From Algoriphagus sp. NG3 (GTDB taxonomy: Bacteria > Bacteroidota > Bacteroidia > Cytophagales > Cyclobacteriaceae): DNA of 64,000 nucleotides. Below, in pieces: positions 54,964 to 62,805 of the stretch. Each line of letters begins with the position of its first letter. The stretch's first letter is position 1. The stretch covers positions 930,001 to 994,000 of the forward strand of contig NZ_CP139421.1 of the NCBI RefSeq assembly GCF_034119865.1, written 5' to 3'. Below the pieces are notes generated by a model. That model was not told where the DNA came from. It saw nothing but the letters and a program-made list of their open reading frames with translations, and did no database searches. The position numbers and the translations under genes were made by a program.

Positions 54964-55733
54964 AGTACTTAGCATCCAATCTACGGTTTTTGCGGAAGCA
55001 AAAAGGCATCACCCAAAGTGATCTTGCTGATCAGTTGGATGTGCAGCGAACGATGATTTCTGCCTATGAAGACGGGAGGTCAGAGCCTAAGCTTTTGACG
55101 CTGGGAAAGCTATCGGATGTGCTTGATGTAGGAATAGAGGAGCTGCTGTATCATGATATTGAGGATAAAGGAAGAAAGGCAATACAGAAAAGAGGGGTCA
55201 ACATCCTGACGATAGCCTGTGACGATGACGAAAAAGAGAATATCACCCTTGTAGGACAAAAAGCCTCGGCGGGATATTTAAATGGATATGCCGACTCCGA
55301 ATACATGGAGAGCCTACCCCAGTTTCAGATTCCTACCCTGTCCAGGCAGGCCACCTATAGGGCATTTGAGCTTGCGGGAGATTCTATGCTTCCTCTGACC
55401 TCGGGCACTATAGTGATAGGTGCATATGTGGATCAGCTTCAGGATATCAAAAGTGGCAAAACGTATGTGCTGGTGACCGACACCGAAGGTGTGGTCTATA
55501 AGCGGGTCTTCAATTACCTACAGGACAACGGGAAATTGTATCTTGTTTCGGACAATGAACAGTACAAACCTTACGAAGTGAAAGGGGAGGATGTGGTGGA
55601 AGTATGGGAAGCAAAAGCCTTTATCAGTACAGACTTTCCTAATCCAGGAGACAAAAAGAAGCCCTTGACCTTAGAAGATCTGGGTGAAATGATCTCAGAT
55701 ATCCGTGCTGATCTGAGGACGCTTAAAGGTTAA
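54960..55733 (+). CDS. XRE-family regulator with S24/LexA-like peptidase domain
   Basis: The 257-aa protein has an N-terminal XRE helix-turn-helix (LRFLRKQKGITQSDLADQLD, TMISAYEDGRSEP) and a C-terminal S24 domain. The candidate self-cleavage site is A104-G105 (QKASAGYLNG), the catalytic Ser142 is in LAGDSMLPL and the Lys general base is K181 (VVYKRV). It is therefore a CI/LexA-type repressor that could self-cleave on a DNA-damage or other signal, though many Bacteroidota S24 regulators are non-cleaving. Its stop overlaps the stop of the convergent TIR gene by 4 bp. Likely targets are its own promoter and perhaps neighbouring genes. Confidence 0.85.
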   Translation: MKYLASNLRFLRKQKGITQSDLADQLDVQRTMISAYEDGRSEPKLLTLGKLSDVLDVGIEELLYHDIEDKGRKAIQKRGVNILTIACDDDEKENITLVGQKASAGYLNGYADSEYMESLPQFQIPTLSRQATYRAFELAGDSMLPLTSGTIVIGAYVDQLQDIKSGKTYVLVTDTEGVVYKRVFNYLQDNGKLYLVSDNEQYKPYEVKGEDVVEVWEAKAFISTDFPNPGDKKKPLTLEDLGEMISDIRADLRTLKG

Positions 55734-56806
55734 TCTTTCCGTATTTCCGCAGTAGCAGGGATTCCGTTGTTGAAGGTCTGCCCGACCCAAATTATTCCTC
55801 CATCATAAGATCCAAAGGTAAAACCATAGTTATTCGGGTCTCCAATTAACTTGAATTGGGTAGAGTAGAGATAGGTGCCATCGAATTCTCCTGTGCCTTC
55901 CCCAGTTTTCTGATTGAAGAAGTAATAGTCAAAAGTGAAATAGTATCCATTCTGCTTTATTAGAATGTATCCCATTCTTACACCTTCTTCCCATAGCCAC
56001 CATTTTCCAGAATAATCAAAAACGGCAGTTTGGGTGGCAGAAGGAGGGGTTTCTTCTAATTTCCGATCTTCATAGATTTCATTCCCAGTAGGATTCTCTT
56101 CCCTCTGCGCATTGATATCCTCCTGGGTTAACGCCTCATTCTCATTTGCACTAACTGCGCCATTAAGGCCTTCCTCAAACCCTTGCTGAAAGTCTTTACT
56201 GCTTACCATCAGGATGATGAGCACCACAAAAATCCCCAGTACCCATAGATAATTTTTTGCCCACCAGCTTTTCGGTGGCTTGGGAAGAGGAACTGGCCTT
56301 GGACGGGGAGTAGGTTCGGGCTCCGGATTCTTTTTTCTAGGGATAAGTTTGGCCAGTGCCTCTACCAGTACTCCCAAATCATATTTCCATCGGGTTATTG
56401 AAATTTCGAAAGTTTGAAGATCGGCCAGTTCCTGTAAATCTTCGGGGAGCTGATCTGCAGTCGGCCGGCTGGCACCTTTGAGCAATAGGGGAATAACTCG
56501 GGTATCTTGTCTGGCCAGAGCAGCACTGACTTCCCTATGTACCCAGTCTTTAGGTTGAAAAAGTCGAGTAACTCCACTTTCATCCGGTGTGCCATACCAA
56601 TCGGGCCCGATAGCAACCAGAACTACCTTGCTTTCGGCCAATGCCTTTTCGATGGCATCGGCAAAGCGGATTCCTGGCTCAAGGTTTTCGATGTCCAGAA
56701 AAACAGCATCCTTCCCAAACTCTTCTTCCAGGGTCTCTCTGATCCTGTGGCAATCACTTTGGGTGTCTGAATGCCTGTGGCTGAGAAAAATTTTGTTCTT
56801 TTCCAT
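55730..56806 (-). CDS. TIR domain transmembrane protein with extracytoplasmic C-terminal domain
   Basis: The 358-aa protein starts with a TIR domain (1-140): KIFLSHRHSDT, DAVFLDIENLEPGIRFADAI, VVLVAIGPDWYG and KDWVHREVSAAL, where E92 occupies the position of the NADase glutamate (W88...E92), then TRVIPLLLKGA. A Pro-rich linker (PEPEPTPRPRPVPLPKPPKS) and one TM helix (~186-202) follow, then an acidic stretch and a C-terminal beta-rich domain (FDYSGKWWLWEEGVRMGYI ... GYYFTFDYYFF). The basic linker before the TM predicts the TIR domain in the cytoplasm and the C-terminal domain outside, like a receptor. TIR domains can degrade NAD+ or make signalling nucleotides in defence systems, or act as scaffolds. 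The 253-aa gene upstream (69 bp) may be its partner. Confidence 0.8.
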   Translation of the reverse strand: MEKNKIFLSHRHSDTQSDCHRIRETLEEEFGKDAVFLDIENLEPGIRFADAIEKALAESKVVLVAIGPDWYGTPDESGVTRLFQPKDWVHREVSAALARQDTRVIPLLLKGASRPTADQLPEDLQELADLQTFEISITRWKYDLGVLVEALAKLIPRKKNPEPEPTPRPRPVPLPKPPKSWWAKNYLWVLGIFVVLIILMVSSKDFQQGFEEGLNGAVSANENEALTQEDINAQREENPTGNEIYEDRKLEETPPSATQTAVFDYSGKWWLWEEGVRMGYILIKQNGYYFTFDYYFFNQKTGEGTGEFDGTYLYSTQFKLIGDPNNYGFTFGSYDGGIIWVGQTFNNGIPATAEIRKD

Positions 56807-56875
56807 AAAAAAACCTGATTGGATCTATCTAAAGTTAAGTGAATCAGGTTCTTATTTTCAAGAGATTGTTGTTTT

Positions 56876-57637
56876 TTATTCTTCTAGCAGATTTTCAAAT
56901 CCATCTTTTATTCTTCCAACTGCATCAAAGGAACTATCAATGTTGATTACACCTTTACCAAGTTCATGCCAATAGCCATCCCCGCATTCTATGTAGGATC
57001 CTTCTTTTGAAGGGACGGCTTCCTTGGCGATTTCGTAATTATAGTCAGGGGAAAAAACCAGTTTCATCAGCTGTACAGCATATTCCCAGTTGATGATCCT
57101 GGATTGGTTTTTGGCTACAAACTCAGCTTCTCTGGTAGAAAAATTCATGGTAATGGAGCAATCATTCTTTTCTTCACCGCTCACCTGACGGTAGTTGACA
57201 GTGAGTGGGGCTTCCTTCTTAGCTGTCTCGTAAATAGCCTGAATCACATCCTGGGCGAGTAATTGCCATCCTTCCTGTTCAGCTGGCGCCTTTGCCTGCT
57301 GGGGTTTGCCATTCTCCAAGGCCGCAATTGTAACCCCGCCCTCTGCAATGACTTTGCCACTCCATTTGCTTGCTTCATAGTGCTTGGATACTACTTTCTT
57401 CCACACCCGGTCCAATGTTCCTTTGAAGGTGTAATCATCATTTAAAGTAAATCCTTCGTCTAATATTTCCTCTTCAGAAAGATCTTCTCTGTCTGTGTAA
57501 TGTAAATCCAACTCAGCTACCAAATCGGAAGTGCTCCAATTCAGCGACAGTCTATATACATGGCTATATGGAGGCGGAACAACACCTGAATCAAATTCAA
57601 TGATAATGCCGGAAGTCTGGTCGTTACTCTTTTTCAT
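56876..57637 (-). CDS. Unrecognised protein upstream of the TIR gene
   Basis: The 253-aa protein (MKKSNDQTSGIIIEFDSGVV ... PPPYSHVYRLSLNWSTSDLV) has no signal peptide or TM and no family I recognise. It has a beta-rich first half (LDLHYTDREDLSEEEIL, FKGTLDRVWKKV) and a central helix (LLAQDVIQAIYETAKKEAP). It ends with YIECGDGYWHELGKGVINID. It is 69 bp upstream of the TIR-TM gene and 34 bp downstream of the DUF2141 gene on the same strand, so cotranscription with the TIR gene is plausible. Confidence 0.6.
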   Translation of the reverse strand: MKKSNDQTSGIIIEFDSGVVPPPYSHVYRLSLNWSTSDLVAELDLHYTDREDLSEEEILDEGFTLNDDYTFKGTLDRVWKKVVSKHYEASKWSGKVIAEGGVTIAALENGKPQQAKAPAEQEGWQLLAQDVIQAIYETAKKEAPLTVNYRQVSGEEKNDCSITMNFSTREAEFVAKNQSRIINWEYAVQLMKLVFSPDYNYEIAKEAVPSKEGSYIECGDGYWHELGKGVINIDSSFDAVGRIKDGFENLLEE

Positions 57638-57671
57638 CGATGCAAAAGTAGGTCTTTTACCTCAAAAACTT

Positions 57672-58100
57672 TTAGCGGAGTTCAATATCAAATTGGGTGG
57701 TAACATCAGCGCTCACTCTTTTGCTGCATTTGGAAAAGGAAGGAACTCCAAATAGTAGGCTTGGATTATTGGAAAACCCAAAAGAATCGAGGGGATATCC
57801 AACTTTGTTTTTTCGGATCTCCCCGTCTTCGTCATGATCATGGAATACGGTAATGGCATAATTCCCGGGAGGAACATCTGTGATTGTCTTTTTGGCCACC
57901 TTATTTTCAATCGGTAGTGTCATCATTTTCCAGGCTTGGTCCAATGATTCTGGCCAACCCTCTTCTTGGTTGAAAATGAGCACCTGAACCACTCCCTGTT
58001 CTGAAGAAGTTTCTGAAATCGTGATTTCAATTGTCCCAAAATCACTTTTAGCCTGAGAAGCAGTTAACAATATGAAAAGGCTGAATATGGCTAGTTTCAT
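57672..58100 (-). CDS. DUF2141 domain-containing exported protein
   Basis: The 142-aa protein has a signal peptide (KLAIFSLFILLTASQAKS) and a DUF2141 domain: GTIEITISETSSEQGVVQVLI, KKTITDVPPGNYAITVFHDH, DEDGEIRKNKVGYPLDSFGF and a C-terminal beta-strand QFDIELR. Members are small secreted or periplasmic beta-sandwich proteins of unknown function; HDHDEDGE may bind calcium. It precedes the 253-aa gene by 34 bp on the same strand. Confidence 0.85.
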   Translation of the reverse strand: MKLAIFSLFILLTASQAKSDFGTIEITISETSSEQGVVQVLIFNQEEGWPESLDQAWKMMTLPIENKVAKKTITDVPPGNYAITVFHDHDEDGEIRKNKVGYPLDSFGFSNNPSLLFGVPSFSKCSKRVSADVTTQFDIELR

Positions 58101-58226
58101 TGTCTGTTTTTTGTTTTAATTACTTATGCCAACCTGAGAGAAAAGGGATAACATTCATCGGAATACATGTCCTAGGGCAGGAAATCTACAGCGTAAACAC
58201 ATCTGTGGAGGTAGTTATCACTGCGC

Positions 58227-59297
58227 TCAATCCCCCAGATTTTCAATGGTTTTCAACCGGTTGATTTTACCTGACTCTGTTCTTGAAAACGTCGGCATGA
58301 TAAAAATGTTTTTTGGGACTTCGAAGCGGGAGAGGACTTTCTTTAACTCAATTAGAAGATTTTCGGAATGCCCGATTCCAAATTTATTCTCTATTGCCAA
58401 GCATAATTTCTCTCCCAGTGTGTCATCTTGCTGACCGAAAAAGAAGAATGCTGAATTAGGGAAAAAGCCATGGATGGTAGCTTCAGATTTTTTTTCCAGT
58501 AATTCAGGGTGGAGTTTCACTCCGCCAGAATTGACTACAAAGTCTGCCCGTCCAAGCCATCGAAATGAATTTTTGTCTACTAATTCCACCAAATCATTCG
58601 TCTGAACATTTTCGTAATTGCTTGAAGCTGATGTTACCCAAAGTGCGCCGCGCCCATCCAGTCCAAATTCTACATCAGTCAGGAAAGTGTAGACCAATTC
58701 TCCGGAAGTTATTTTAGCCAACGCAATATGGGATACAGTCTCGGTCATTCCATAAGTTTGGTAGGCCTGAATGTCATTTTCCAGTAGTTTCTCCTTCAGG
58801 GCAGATGAAATGGGAGCCCCACCGATAATGAGGTGATCTATAGCTTTCAGCTTCTTAAGTGAAGATTTATCAGTTAGGCATGTTTCTACTTGCAGAGGAA
58901 CCATCGCTACAAAATCGGGTAATAAACTTAATCCCTCCAGTGGGTTTGACTTAGGTTCAGATAGGTGGATAGGACTGTTCCACACCATTGCCCGTACCAG
59001 CATCATTTTACCTGCGATGTATCGGGGGTCTAGGCAGCAGAGCAGGGTGGAACCTTCATCTGTCTGGAAAAAAGCCTGGGTTCCTTTTGCACTTGCGATC
59101 ATTTGTACAGCTGAGATCTCGATTTCTTTTGGAATTCCAGTTGATCCGGATGTCTGCTGTACAAAACTAGTTGAGCCGGATAGCCAACTCCTGCAAAATT
59201 CTATCGCAGCCTGCGCAAATTGGGGGAAATCAGTGTTGTCCAGATCAAAATCCGCCAGTTTTTGAAATTTATATTTACCGAAAGTCAGTTGAAACAT
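58227..59297 (-). CDS. menE: O-succinylbenzoate-CoA ligase-like AMP-binding enzyme (MenE)
   Basis: The 356-aa ANL-superfamily enzyme has the P-loop QTSGSTGIPKEIEIS, an AMP-binding motif YQTYGMTETVSHIA, FGLDGRGALWVTS (A5-like), WLGRADFVVNSGGVKLHPE (hinge/A8) and a C-terminal Lys in TESGKINRLKT. It is shorter than typical acyl-CoA synthetases (~500 aa) but usual for Bacteroidota MenE. MenE activates o-succinylbenzoate to its CoA ester for menaquinone synthesis. Identity is supported by menB, which acts in the next step, being encoded divergently only 108 bp away. Confidence 0.88.
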   Translation of the reverse strand: MFQLTFGKYKFQKLADFDLDNTDFPQFAQAAIEFCRSWLSGSTSFVQQTSGSTGIPKEIEISAVQMIASAKGTQAFFQTDEGSTLLCCLDPRYIAGKMMLVRAMVWNSPIHLSEPKSNPLEGLSLLPDFVAMVPLQVETCLTDKSSLKKLKAIDHLIIGGAPISSALKEKLLENDIQAYQTYGMTETVSHIALAKITSGELVYTFLTDVEFGLDGRGALWVTSASSNYENVQTNDLVELVDKNSFRWLGRADFVVNSGGVKLHPELLEKKSEATIHGFFPNSAFFFFGQQDDTLGEKLCLAIENKFGIGHSENLLIELKKVLSRFEVPKNIFIMPTFSRTESGKINRLKTIENLGD

Positions 59298-59405
59298 TTT
59301 CTTGTATTAGCACATGCCTTTTCCCGAAGATAAGTATCCCTCTTCAAAATTCGGGTAAGGCTATTATCTTGCAAAAGAATTAGATTTTTACCCAAATCGA
59401 AAGAT

Positions 59406-60239
59406 ATGAACTGGATCACTGCCAAAGAATACGAGGATATTACTTATAAAAAATGCGATGGAGTCGCAAGAATTGCCTTCAACAGGCCTGAAGTGAGGAA
59501 TGCCTTCCGTCCAAAAACCACTGCTGAACTGTACGATGCTTTTTACGATGCCCAGGAAGATACTTCCATAGGTGTAGTCTTACTGAGTGGGGAAGGCCCA
59601 TCCGCAAAAGATGGAGGTTGGGCGTTTTGCTCTGGTGGAGACCAAAAGGCGAGAGGAAACCAGGGCTATGTAGGGGAGGACGGGTATCATCGGCTAAATA
59701 TCCTGGAAGTGCAGCGTCTCATCCGTTTTATGCCTAAAGTGGTAATCGCAGTAGTTCCCGGATGGGCTGTAGGAGGGGGGCATAGCCTGCACGTGGTCTG
59801 TGATCTAACCCTGGCGAGTAAAGAGCACGCAATATTCAAGCAGACTGACGCTGATGTGACCAGCTTCGATGGGGGTTACGGTTCGGCTTATTTGGCAAAA
59901 ATGGTAGGGCAGAAAAAAGCACGGGAGATTTTCTTCCTTGGAAGAAACTACTCCGCTCAAGAAGCTTACGAAATGGGGATGGTGAATTCGGTGATTCCTC
60001 ACGCTGAACTTGAGTCAACAGCATATGAGTGGGCGCAGGAGATCTTGGCTAAGTCGCCTACATCCATTAAGATGCTGAAGTTTGCGATGAACCTAACTGA
60101 TGACGGTATGGTCGGCCAGCAGGTTTTCGCTGGGGAAGCGACCCGTTTGGCCTATGGGACAGAGGAGGCTAAAGAAGGGAGAAATGCCTTTTTGGAAAAG
60201 AGAAAGCCGGATTTTGGCAAGAATAAGTGGATACCTTGA
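59406..60239 (+). CDS. menB: 1,4-dihydroxy-2-naphthoyl-CoA synthase (MenB)
   Basis: The 277-aa crotonase-fold enzyme contains RPEVRNAFRPKTTAELYDAF, FCSGGDQKARGNQGYVGEDG, VPGWAVGGGHSLHVVCDLTLA and TDADVTSFDGGYGSAYLAKM, followed by a C-terminal RKPDFGKNKWIP tail. These are diagnostic of MenB rather than generic enoyl-CoA hydratases (GGDQ, SFDGGYGS, NKWxP). It converts OSB-CoA to DHNA-CoA in menaquinone biosynthesis in the cytoplasm. It is divergent from menE, forming a menaquinone gene pair that may share its regulatory region (59298-59405). Confidence 0.96.
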   Translation: MNWITAKEYEDITYKKCDGVARIAFNRPEVRNAFRPKTTAELYDAFYDAQEDTSIGVVLLSGEGPSAKDGGWAFCSGGDQKARGNQGYVGEDGYHRLNILEVQRLIRFMPKVVIAVVPGWAVGGGHSLHVVCDLTLASKEHAIFKQTDADVTSFDGGYGSAYLAKMVGQKKAREIFFLGRNYSAQEAYEMGMVNSVIPHAELESTAYEWAQEILAKSPTSIKMLKFAMNLTDDGMVGQQVFAGEATRLAYGTEEAKEGRNAFLEKRKPDFGKNKWIP

Positions 60240-60380
60240 GATAGTAGCAAGAATCAAGAACCATGATACAAGAGCCAGGAGCCTAGATCCAAGAACCAAG
60301 AGTTAAGATTTTAGAGCTGACTTCTAGGTTTAGTATCAAGTAACTTGATTTAAGAGTCAAGAATCTAGAGCTGAGAGTTA
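60240..60380. repeat. Degenerate CAAGA/AAGAxC short-word repeat
   Basis: The intergenic segment is made of words like AGAATCAAGAACCA, ACAAGAGCCAGGAGCC, CCAAGAACCAAGAGTTAAG and AAGAGTCAAGAATCTAGAG. It has no coding potential and looks like a decaying low-complexity repeat. Confidence 0.55.
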
Positions 60381-60424
60381 GATGGGATCATCCAATAAAG
60401 GTGATCCCGTGCTTTTAGCAATTT

Positions 60425-60661
60425 CTAGGATATCAATTCACTTATAAGTAGATCTTCGTCTAGATCCTCCCAGTGTATGCCTTCTCCACCCCCTACAAAT
60501 CTCCAATTATTTAGTTCGGTAATAGAGGCATCTCTGAGGGAAGGAAACCATTCTAACGGAATACTTATTTCACGACCATCCTCCATAGAGATTATCATTT
60601 TACTTTCTGAAAATGAAAGTCCAGACGCTTGATTAGATTTGTATTTAGTTAAAGTACTCAT
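60425..60661 (-). CDS. DUF2442 domain-containing protein
   Basis: The ATG at 60661 (MSTLTKYKSNQASGLSFSES) is preferred to an in-frame TTG five codons earlier, giving 78 aa. It shows the DUF2442 pattern: KMIISMEDGREISIPLEWFP, LRDASITELNNWRF, and a final GIHWEDLDEDLLISELI. It overlaps the end of the DUF4160 gene by 17 bp. DUF4160 and DUF2442 genes commonly occur together in this order and have been discussed as toxin-antitoxin-like pairs. DUF2442 proteins often resemble NE0471-type fold/HTH antitoxins. Activity is unproven. Confidence 0.85.
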   Translation of the reverse strand: MSTLTKYKSNQASGLSFSESKMIISMEDGREISIPLEWFPSLRDASITELNNWRFVGGGEGIHWEDLDEDLLISELIS

Positions 60662-60872
60662 CCCATTTTTGATCAAATAGTTGTAGATTCAATTCAATTA
60701 ATGTACGGATTTCTGACAATTCAGATGCTGAAAACTTTTTTGATTTGACCAACTGGCTAGGATATAATAGAAATTTTGCAGTTTTTCCAGATTTTTCCAC
60801 ATGAATATGTTTAGGCAAATGATTGCTATAAAAGAAAAACCTAAAACCATTTACTCTCAGAACTGTGGGCAT
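60645..60872 (-). CDS. DUF4160 domain-containing protein
   Basis: The 75-aa protein MPTVLRVNGFRFFFYSNHLP continues KHIHVEKSGKTAKFLL, the hallmark of DUF4160 (PT-x(4)-G-[YF]-R-[FI]-x-F-[YF]-S-x(4)-PxHIHV). It is followed by a helical half (SASELSEIRTLIELNLQLF). The invariant HIHV and Arg/Asn residues suggest a nuclease- or nucleotide-binding-like small fold, but no activity is established. It is the first gene of an overlapping two-gene unit with DUF2442. Confidence 0.88.
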   Translation of the reverse strand: MPTVLRVNGFRFFFYSNHLPKHIHVEKSGKTAKFLLYPSQLVKSKKFSASELSEIRTLIELNLQLFDQKWDEYFN

Positions 60873-60892
60873 TTCCCTTTAAATATAGCATT

Positions 60893-61092
60893 GAACCCGC
60901 ATTATGCATTAGAAAATCTACTGCGTCTCCATCCGCCGCGGCGGACAAAATCAGTCGCTATGCTTCACTTTTCGCCCTCACCGTAGCGGTGCTACGACTC
61001 GATCTCCAAAGTGACTGATTTTCTTGCAGTTTGAACCCTTCCCGAAAGAATCGGGACAGGCAGCTACGAATCCTAATGCATAGTCCGGGTTT
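60893..61092. repeat. Nested palindromic intergenic element (~200 bp, MITE-like)
   Basis: Outer arms (AACCCG...ATGCATTAG at ~60894-60912 and CTAATGCATAGTCCGGGTT at ~61073-61091) form an imperfect inverted repeat. Inside, AAAATCAGTC (~60949) pairs with GACTGATTTT (~61014). Further small palindromes are CCGCCGCGGCGG, CCGTAGCGGTGCTACG and CCCGAAAGAATCGGG. No coding frame is present. The nested symmetry suggests a mobile palindromic unit or a structured RNA. Confidence 0.5.
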
Positions 61093-61114
61093 AAAGAAGA
61101 TTTTTATAATAAAA

Positions 61115-61156
61115 TTTCAAAAGCCCATTCGGAATAATCTGTATGGGCTTTTGAAA
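61115..61156 (-). terminator. Terminator for the DJ-1/PfpI gene
   Basis: The stem TTTCAAAAGCCCAT (61115-61128) pairs perfectly with ATGGGCTTTTGAAA (61143-61156) around a 14-nt loop, 17 bp past the stop of the minus-strand DJ-1/PfpI gene. On that strand it is followed by a T-rich tract. Confidence 0.75.
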
Positions 61157-61173
61157 AATATCACAATGGGAAA

Positions 61174-61749
61174 TCAAATCTCAATTTTTGCCCCAAGTAC
61201 TTTCAGAAACTCACGGATCCAGGCTGGGTGACCTGGCCAGGCCGGAGAGGTGACCAGATTGCCATCTACATATGCGTCCGTTGCAGGGATATCCTGAAAG
61301 TCTCCACCTGCGATAGTTACCTCCGGGCCCACGGCAGGGTATGCAGTCAGCTTTCTGCCTTTGACCACTCCAGCGGCAGTAAGAATCTGGATTCCATGAC
61401 ATACTGCTGCTACAGGTTTATTTGTATCAAAGAAGTGCTTGACGATTTCCAACAACTTTTGGTTTAATCTCAAATATTCGGGAGCCCGTCCACCGGCTAT
61501 TGCAAGCCCTACATAGTCATCCACATCTACCTGATCAAAGGAATAACTCAGCATGAAATTGTGCCCAGGTTTCTCCGTATAGGTCAGGTCTCCTTCAAAG
61601 TCATGGATAGCGGTTTTGATGGTTTCTCCCTTTTTCTTCCCCGGGCAAACGGAATGAACTTCATAACCTACCATTTCCAGCATCTGAACCGGTACCATGG
61701 TTTCGTAATCTTCTGCGAAATCTCCAGTGAGAAATAATATCTTCTTCAT
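61174..61749 (-). CDS. DJ-1/PfpI family protein
   Basis: The start at 61749 ([20 protein letters not shown]) gives 191 aa. An open extension 29 codons upstream lacks conserved sequence and is not used. The class I glutamine amidotransferase-like fold is shown by the Glu-containing [20 protein letters not shown] ([15 protein letters not shown]) and the nucleophile elbow [20 protein letters not shown] with Cys followed by His. Such proteins include glyoxalase III, deglycase/chaperone-like Hsp31 relatives and PfpI proteases; the exact activity is uncertain. It is monocistronic, with a terminator just downstream. Confidence 0.9.
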   Translation of the reverse strand: MKKILFLTGDFAEDYETMVPVQMLEMVGYEVHSVCPGKKKGETIKTAIHDFEGDLTYTEKPGHNFMLSYSFDQVDVDDYVGLAIAGGRAPEYLRLNQKLLEIVKHFFDTNKPVAAVCHGIQILTAAGVVKGRKLTAYPAVGPEVTIAGGDFQDIPATDAYVDGNLVTSPAWPGHPAWIREFLKVLGAKIEI

Positions 61750-61930
61750 GATTGTGTAATTAGTTGATTTGAAAAATAGGTAGGATTCTACCTCACTTAA
61801 GTATCTCAATTTAAAAAAATCTCCCAGCAAGCGCATGAAGTTCCGGTTAAGTTTTGCTAATCAGCTTGGTTTGTGTGGAAATGGAAATTGAAAGATGTTT
61901 TTTCTAGTTGTTTTTTTATGCAACTTATAC

Positions 61931-61958
61931 CATTAACCATTAACCATTAACCATTAAC
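61931..61958. repeat. Four tandem CATTAAC heptamers just upstream of a start codon
   Basis: Four perfect 7-bp copies end 10 bp before the GTG start (61969) of the hydrolase gene. Copy-number change by slippage would alter spacing in the promoter/leader region and could tune expression. Confidence 0.85.
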
Positions 61959-61968
61959 GTAATATTCT

Positions 61969-62805
61969 GTGCAGCATTTGGAAACTTCTTATCAGACTCA
62001 TGACGGTCTGGAACTCTATTTACAAGCTTGGATACCTGATATTCCAAAAGCTGCATTATTACTTGTACATGGCTTGGGAGAGCATAGTTCAAGATACAAG
62101 CATTTGGTTGAGAAGTTAAATGACATAGGTGTGTCTGTTTTTACATTTGACGGGAGAGGGCATGGTAAATCAGCAAAAGGCAAGCCTGATGCATATTTTG
62201 AAGCTGGAGAAGATTACCTACGGGATATTGATGCCTTGTTTGGAAAGGTGAAATCGTATTCTCCCGGGTTGCCAGTTTTCATTCATGGACATAGTATGGG
62301 CGGGGGGATGGTGGCAGCCTATGCTTTGAAGTATAATCCGGATGTCGCTGGTCTGATCTTAAGTTCTCCGGCAATCATGGAAGCAGAAGGAACCCCAAAA
62401 TTTCTCAAGGCAGTTGCTGGAGTGGTCAGTACTTACTTGCCAAGGCTGAAAGTTTTAAAATTGAATGCCAAGAAGATTTCCAGAATCCAGGAAGAAGTCT
62501 CCAGCTACCTTGATGATCCTCTGATATATACTGAACCTATTCCGGCAAGAACAGGCTATGAATTGTTGCAAATAATGAAATATATCCAGGAAAATGCAGG
62601 GAGTTTTAGCTTACCATTTTTGCTCGTTCATGGATCTGCTGATGAGCTTACCAATCCAAAAGGTTCTGGATTGCTTTTCGCAAAAGCGGCTTCTAGTGAC
62701 AAAACCCTGAAAATATTCCCTGGAGGCTACCATGAGTTGATAAATGATCTGGATAGGGAAGAGGTAATGGAATTAATTGTGAAATGGATAAAGGATCGGA
62801 TTTAA
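61969..62805 (+). CDS. Alpha/beta hydrolase, monoacylglycerol-lipase-like
   Basis: The start is GTG 61969, with MQHLETSYQTHDGLELYLQ at the N-terminus matching the family start. The 278-aa hydrolase has the oxyanion motif LLLVHGLGEHSSRY, FDGRGHGKSAKG, nucleophile elbow FIHGHSMGGGMVAAYAL (Ser), the acid in LLVHGSADELTNP (Asp) and His in FPGGYHELINDLDREEV. This is the lysophospholipase/monoacylglycerol lipase (PldB/MGLL-like) group that cleaves monoacylglycerols or lysolipids. No signal peptide is present, so it is cytosolic or membrane-associated. Its stop overlaps that of the convergent VOC gene. Confidence 0.9.
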   Translation: MQHLETSYQTHDGLELYLQAWIPDIPKAALLLVHGLGEHSSRYKHLVEKLNDIGVSVFTFDGRGHGKSAKGKPDAYFEAGEDYLRDIDALFGKVKSYSPGLPVFIHGHSMGGGMVAAYALKYNPDVAGLILSSPAIMEAEGTPKFLKAVAGVVSTYLPRLKVLKLNAKKISRIQEEVSSYLDDPLIYTEPIPARTGYELLQIMKYIQENAGSFSLPFLLVHGSADELTNPKGSGLLFAKAASSDKTLKIFPGGYHELINDLDREEVMELIVKWIKDRI

